Part shown: positions 32,572 to 35,653 of the stretch, in pieces
How the letters are laid out: each line of letters opens with the position of its first letter
How positions within the stretch are numbered: the first letter of the stretch is position 1
Assembly (NCBI GenBank): GCA_014879665.1
Contig: JACSRP010000079.1
Span: forward strand, 1-35,653
Direction of reading: 5' to 3'
From: Anaerolineae bacterium
Lineage (GTDB): Bacteria > Chloroflexota > Anaerolineae > Aggregatilineales > Phototrophicaceae
Length of the DNA stretch: 35,653 nt
The notes under the pieces: model-generated
The model's database searches: none
Told to the model about the DNA's origin: nothing
What the model saw: only the letters and a program-made list of their open reading frames with translations
Made by a program: the position numbers and the translations under genes

Positions 32572-34023
32572 TTAAGCAACCGGAAGAAGAACCATGAACC
32601 GTGTGCCGTTCCCAATCTGGCTTTCTACCTGCACTTCGCCGTGATGGGCTTCGACCAGCTGCTTGACGATGGCAAGCCCCAACCCTGATCCACCCGTTGC
32701 CCGATTACGAGATTTCTCCGCCCGCCAGAAACGTTCGAAGAGATGAGGAATATCTTCAGGTGCAATACCCGGACCATTGTCAGTGACCGACAATTCAATA
32801 TGTCCGTTCGCGGGGTGTGCCGCAACGATGACCCGACTGCCATTCGGGTTGTAGCGAATCGCATTATCGACCAGGTTGGTCATCACCTGCGTGAGTCGCT
32901 CTGGATCGGCTTGAACCGGGGGTAGATCAGACGCAATATCCGTTTCGAGGGTAATGTTTTTCTCCTCAGCGCTCAGATGCATCCGGTCAGAAACCTGCTG
33001 AACCAGTGATCCCGGCTCAATTGACTGCTTTTGCAACTGCAACTGCCCGGCCTCTGCCAGTGACAGGGTACGCAAATCGGTAATCAGCCGATTGAGGTGC
33101 AGGGTTTCCTGATGCAGTGAGGTCAACTCTTCGGGGGTTGTGGGCAGCACCCCATCCAGCATGGCTTCGAGGTTACTCTGGATGATGGACAAGGGAGTCC
33201 GCAGATCGTGCGCGATGTCACCGATCATGTTGCGCCGTTCAACCGCATAACACTGCAAGGTTTCTGCCATGTGGTTGAACGTCGCTGAGACCTGACTGAT
33301 TTCATCGTGACTGCTTATCTGGACGCGCTGACTCAAATCGCCCGCCGCAATGCCCTGCGCCGCAGTGGACAGCCTGCGGAGAGGGCGAATCATCTGCACG
33401 AACAGCACCGACCCCAGAATGAGGGCAAGGCTGCCAGCCGCAACACCCGCGAAGAGTGCAGAACGATTGACCGCGCCGAGAAAATCACCCGCCGGAGTCG
33501 CAGGCGCATCCAGCGGCGTAATAATCAGCGTGCCGATGAGCTGCCCACCAGCCATAATGGGCGCACCTTTTGCCAGATCATCAGTTTGTAAGTAACCGCC
33601 GAGTAATGTACCAGCCGTATCCACCACTACGGTTCCATCGGCTTGCGCGAGAAGGATGCGGTCGCTGAAAATTATCCCCATGTCATCCATCATATCGGAT
33701 TCGTTCGTGTCGTGTCCCGACCACCCACCCATATCGCCCATCATCATGTCACTGTCCACCATCCCATTACCCATGTTACCGGATGCCATCCTGTAACCCC
33801 AGGGATTACGCAGCGCGGCATCAATACCGTTCCAACTGCCGGAACGGGTATAGTAGTCGGCAGCAACCGGGGCGAGTTGAACCGCCTGCTGCTGTCCCGT
33901 CTGGGTGATGTAGAGTTCAAACTGGTTGGCTGTAGTCTGGCTCATCAGGAAGACGACCATGCCCGTGCCCACCAGTATCACCAGCACAAACGCCCCCATC
34001 AATTTGGTCCACAGACTGTGCAT
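32572..34023 (-). CDS. Sensor histidine kinase, metal-sensing type
   Basis: This 483-residue membrane kinase has TM1 at ~8-28, an extracytoplasmic sensor region to ~188, TM2 at ~189-211, a HAMP domain (~212-262), a HisKA domain with the phospho-acceptor H272 in GDIAHDLRTPLS, and a HATPase with NLVDNAIRYNP (N box), DNGPGIAPED (G1) and GGSGLGLAIVKQL (G2). The sensor region holds a Met/Asp/His-rich loop (~80-115, with GNMGNGM, DMMMGDMGG, GHDTNESDMMDDMG), a composition like that of the adjacent secreted protein and suited to Cu/Ag. CusS/SilS-type sensors are the closest functional idea. It starts 5 bp after the regulator stop, so the pair is co-transcribed. Confidence 0.9.
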   Translation of the reverse strand: MHSLWTKLMGAFVLVILVGTGMVVFLMSQTTANQFELYITQTGQQQAVQLAPVAADYYTRSGSWNGIDAALRNPWGYRMASGNMGNGMVDSDMMMGDMGGWSGHDTNESDMMDDMGIIFSDRILLAQADGTVVVDTAGTLLGGYLQTDDLAKGAPIMAGGQLIGTLIITPLDAPATPAGDFLGAVNRSALFAGVAAGSLALILGSVLFVQMIRPLRRLSTAAQGIAAGDLSQRVQISSHDEISQVSATFNHMAETLQCYAVERRNMIGDIAHDLRTPLSIIQSNLEAMLDGVLPTTPEELTSLHQETLHLNRLITDLRTLSLAEAGQLQLQKQSIEPGSLVQQVSDRMHLSAEEKNITLETDIASDLPPVQADPERLTQVMTNLVDNAIRYNPNGSRVIVAAHPANGHIELSVTDNGPGIAPEDIPHLFERFWRAEKSRNRATGGSGLGLAIVKQLVEAHHGEVQVESQIGNGTRFMVLLPVA

Positions 34024-34028
34024 TTGGG

Positions 34029-34715
34029 CTAACCCTCCGTGAACTTGTAACCGATACTCCGCACGGTGAGAATATAGCGCGGGTCACGGGTATCCGGTTC
34101 GATTTTCTGTCTCAAATTTTTCACATGCTGGTCAATGGTGCGTTCATACCCTTCATAGCTTGCGCCCTGCGTGGCTTCGAGGAGTTGAGCGCGGGTATAC
34201 ACGCGACCCGGATGGCGCATCATGGTAATCAGGAGATCAAATTCATTAGCGGTCAGCTCAACGGGGACACCAGCAACCGTGACACTCCGCCGCTGTAAGT
34301 CCGCCTGGATGTCGGCGGCTTCGACGACCTCTGGCGTGATTTCTGACTGCTCTGTTCGCCGGAGGACTGCCCGCACCCGTGCGACGACTTCGCGGGGTGA
34401 GAACGGCTTGGTAATGTAATCGTCTGCGCCCAGCTCAAGTCCAATCAGGCGATCTGTTTCCTCCGTGCGCGCGGTGAGCATGATGATGGGGATATTCGAA
34501 TCACGTCGGATCGCGCGACAAACATCCAGTCCATCCCGATCACCGGGCAAGTTCAAATCAAGGATCATCAACGCAGGTTTCTCGTGACGGAAAGCGGCTA
34601 ATCCCTGCGTGCCATCCGATGCCCAGACGACTTCGTACCCGGCTTGTTCCAGATAAAGTCGAACCGTTCGCATAATTTTGGCTTCGTCTTCAATAATGAG
34701 AATCTTTTTCGCCAT
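34029..34715 (-). CDS. OmpR/PhoB-family response regulator
   Basis: This 228-residue DNA-binding regulator has a receiver domain (IIEDE acidic pocket, D53 phospho-site in LILDLNLPG, LTART and the KPFSPRE lysine) and a C-terminal winged helix (GVPVELTANEFDLLITMMRHPGRVYTRAQLLE, then RTIDQHVKNLRQKIEPDTRDPRYILTVRSIGYKF). It should be phosphorylated by the kinase encoded 5 bp downstream and activate metal-response genes. Upstream, 11-bp-spaced CTACACA repeats overlap the likely -35, suggesting autoregulation. The ATG at 34715 follows AATAAGGGCG. Confidence 0.93.
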   Translation of the reverse strand: MAKKILIIEDEAKIMRTVRLYLEQAGYEVVWASDGTQGLAAFRHEKPALMILDLNLPGDRDGLDVCRAIRRDSNIPIIMLTARTEETDRLIGLELGADDYITKPFSPREVVARVRAVLRRTEQSEITPEVVEAADIQADLQRRSVTVAGVPVELTANEFDLLITMMRHPGRVYTRAQLLEATQGASYEGYERTIDQHVKNLRQKIEPDTRDPRYILTVRSIGYKFTEG

Positions 34716-34775
34716 CGCCCTTATTCCTGTAGGCTTTGCCCTTTACCTCACAAAGACACGACACCTCTACGTGAA

Positions 34776-34807
34776 AGTATAAGCGCCATTGTGTAGATTG
34801 TGTGTAG
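34776..34807 (-). promoter_or_regulatory. Promoter of the two-component operon with tandem regulator site
   Basis: On the - strand a TATACT -10 (34781-34776) is preceded by two CTACACA repeats exactly 11 bp apart (34807-34801 and 34796-34790) that cover the -35 position. OmpR/PhoB-family regulators bind such tandem repeats and stand in for a weak -35. Confidence 0.5.
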
Positions 34808-34885
34808 CTGTGGTGATTTATGCGTGTGAGACCATTCTAAACTTGCCATACAGCCCCCATGCAAACCACATCCATACGGTCTCGC

Positions 34886-34934
34886 TTGTCAACCGAATGA
34901 AATTATTATATCATTGAGTGCTGATGTAATGATA
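34886..34934 (+). promoter_or_regulatory. arsR promoter with overlapping operator palindrome
   Basis: TTGTCA (34886-34891) and TATCAT (34909-34914) are separated by 17 bp, a good vegetative promoter. The inverted repeat TATCATT 34909-34915 with AATGATA 34928-34934 covers the -10 and the start of the transcript, the usual operator position for ArsR/SmtB repressors. Confidence 0.65.
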
Positions 34935-34952
34935 CATTCAACAGGTGAAGAG

Positions 34953-35309
34953 ATGCTCCTAGCTGGTGAAAAACTCGAACTTGAACTGAAAGCCAAGTTG
35001 TTTCGCGGGTTTTCGGATACTTCCCGCCTGTCCATCCTGGAGGCGCTGCGGGATAAGCCGCTAAATGTCGGAGAAATTGTGCAGGCAACCGGTCTCAGCC
35101 AGTCCAACATTTCAAACCATCTCGGATGTCTGCGTGACTGCGGGTTGGTCACGAGTGAGCAGGAAGGTCGCTTTACCTACTATCGGCTCACCGATGATCG
35201 GATTGACAGCCTGCTGCGCGTGGCAGAAGAACTGCTTTCGGATGTTGCCAAAGGGGTTTACCTGTGTACCCGCTATGAAGTCGCAAAAGGAGATAATGAT
35301 GGCGAGTGA
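34953..35309 (+). CDS. ArsR/SmtB-family metal repressor, CmtR-like
   Basis: This is a 118-residue winged-helix repressor. LFRGFSDTSRLSILEAL is followed by the recognition helix GLSQSNISNHLGCLRDCGLV and the wing EGRFTYYRL. C59 and C63 (CLRDC) with C105 (YLCTRYE) correspond in position to the three cysteines that bind Cd(II)/Pb(II) in CmtR. ATG 34953 is preferred: the longer frame begins with TTG inside the operator, and ATG 34929 also lies inside the palindrome. AGGTGAAGAG precedes 34953. It overlaps the ATPase start, so the repressor should govern the pump. It is divergent from the two-component operon. Confidence 0.85.
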   Translation: MLLAGEKLELELKAKLFRGFSDTSRLSILEALRDKPLNVGEIVQATGLSQSNISNHLGCLRDCGLVTSEQEGRFTYYRLTDDRIDSLLRVAEELLSDVAKGVYLCTRYEVAKGDNDGE

Positions 35310-35653
35310 AAAAATATTAGAAGTTCCAGTTAAGGGCATGGACTGCGCGGAGTGCGTGGCGCATGTCCAACATGCCATCGCTGCTTTGCCGGGCGTGCAG
35401 TCCGTTGATGTCTTCCTATCATCCGAAAAAGCCGTCTTGCGCCTCGATCCAGCACAGGTCAGCCTGACCGATATTCGGGATGCAGTTGCGAATGCTGGCT
35501 ACTCTGTTCCTGAGTCTGCTGAAACAGCTTCAACTGAAGCGATGAGCGCAGGATTCACGCGCTCCATCCTGAGTCTGTTTGGCGTTGTTTTTGGCGCGGT
35601 TTTGCTGATTGTCATTGCCGGTGAGGGATTGGGTCTGTTTGAATCCATCACCG
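35299..35653 (+). CDS. Heavy-metal P-type ATPase, N-terminal part (cut by window end)
   Basis: The first ~118 residues are visible. They hold an HMA metal-binding domain with GMDCAEC (C16, C19) and the rest of the ferredoxin-like fold (HVQHAIAALPGVQSVDV, KAVLRLDPAQVSLTDIRDAVANAGY). A hydrophobic segment begins around 90 (ILSLFGVVFGAVLLIVIAGEG), the first membrane helix. The MDCxxC form is common in Zn/Cd/Pb pumps of the ZntA/CadA group, in line with the CmtR-like repressor. ATG 35299 lies 6 nt after AAAGGAG; ATG 35296, one codon earlier, is possible. It overlaps the repressor gene by 11 bp. Metal specificity cannot be settled without the transmembrane motif. Confidence 0.85.
   Translation, partial: MASEKILEVPVKGMDCAECVAHVQHAIAALPGVQSVDVFLSSEKAVLRLDPAQVSLTDIRDAVANAGYSVPESAETASTEAMSAGFTRSILSLFGVVFGAVLLIVIAGEGLGLFESIT

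Overview
The window reads as part of a bacterial plasmid or integrated mobile element of moderate GC. The host cannot be fixed from sequence alone; a Chloroflexota-like environmental bacterium is my best guess, with low confidence. No tRNA, rRNA, CRISPR array, relaxase or integrase was seen.

There are three blocks. (1) Positions 395-15272, + strand: six tightly packed large genes, visibly more AT-rich than the rest. They encode a UvrD-type helicase with a Cas4/RecB-like Fe-S nuclease domain, a beta-class adenine methyltransferase with a type III Res-like helicase-nuclease (Mod/Res pair), a NERD-nuclease UvrD-like helicase, a large SF2 helicase with a C-terminal restriction-endonuclease-like domain, and an unrecognised 756-residue protein with an ExK nuclease-like motif. 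This looks like one composite DNA-defence operon and is the main candidate for a new system. (2) Positions 15345-31135, - strand: a plasmid-maintenance backbone read right to left. It holds a DUF488-like protein, an RNase HI-SLOG fusion, a 626-residue plasmid protein, a DUF559-like nuclease, a 1295-residue methylase-SNF2 helicase fusion, an AEP/RepB-type primase, a PRTRC cassette (E-like, C, F-like, B and ThiF proteins), a PP-loop ATPase, small unknowns and SSB. Within PRTRC, the ThiF E1, the B protein (E2-like HPN...GxIC motif) and the C protein (ubiquitin-like size, C-terminal glycine) together look like a ubiquitin-type conjugation pathway. (3) Positions 31821-35653: metal homeostasis. It holds a Met/His-rich secreted protein, an OmpR-family sensor kinase/regulator pair, and divergently a CmtR-like ArsR repressor followed by the start of a heavy-metal P-type ATPase.

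Non-coding highlights: two ~173-nt elements (15751-15922 and 31531-31704) share the same helical architecture with different stem sequences but nearly identical loop and linker sequences, which strongly suggests a structured RNA. Other signals are a hairpin-rich left end (1-190), a 23-bp direct repeat at 27121/27218 that may be the end of a lost insertion sequence, several intrinsic terminators, 11-bp-spaced response-regulator-like repeats in two promoters of block 3, and an operator palindrome over the arsR -10 box.
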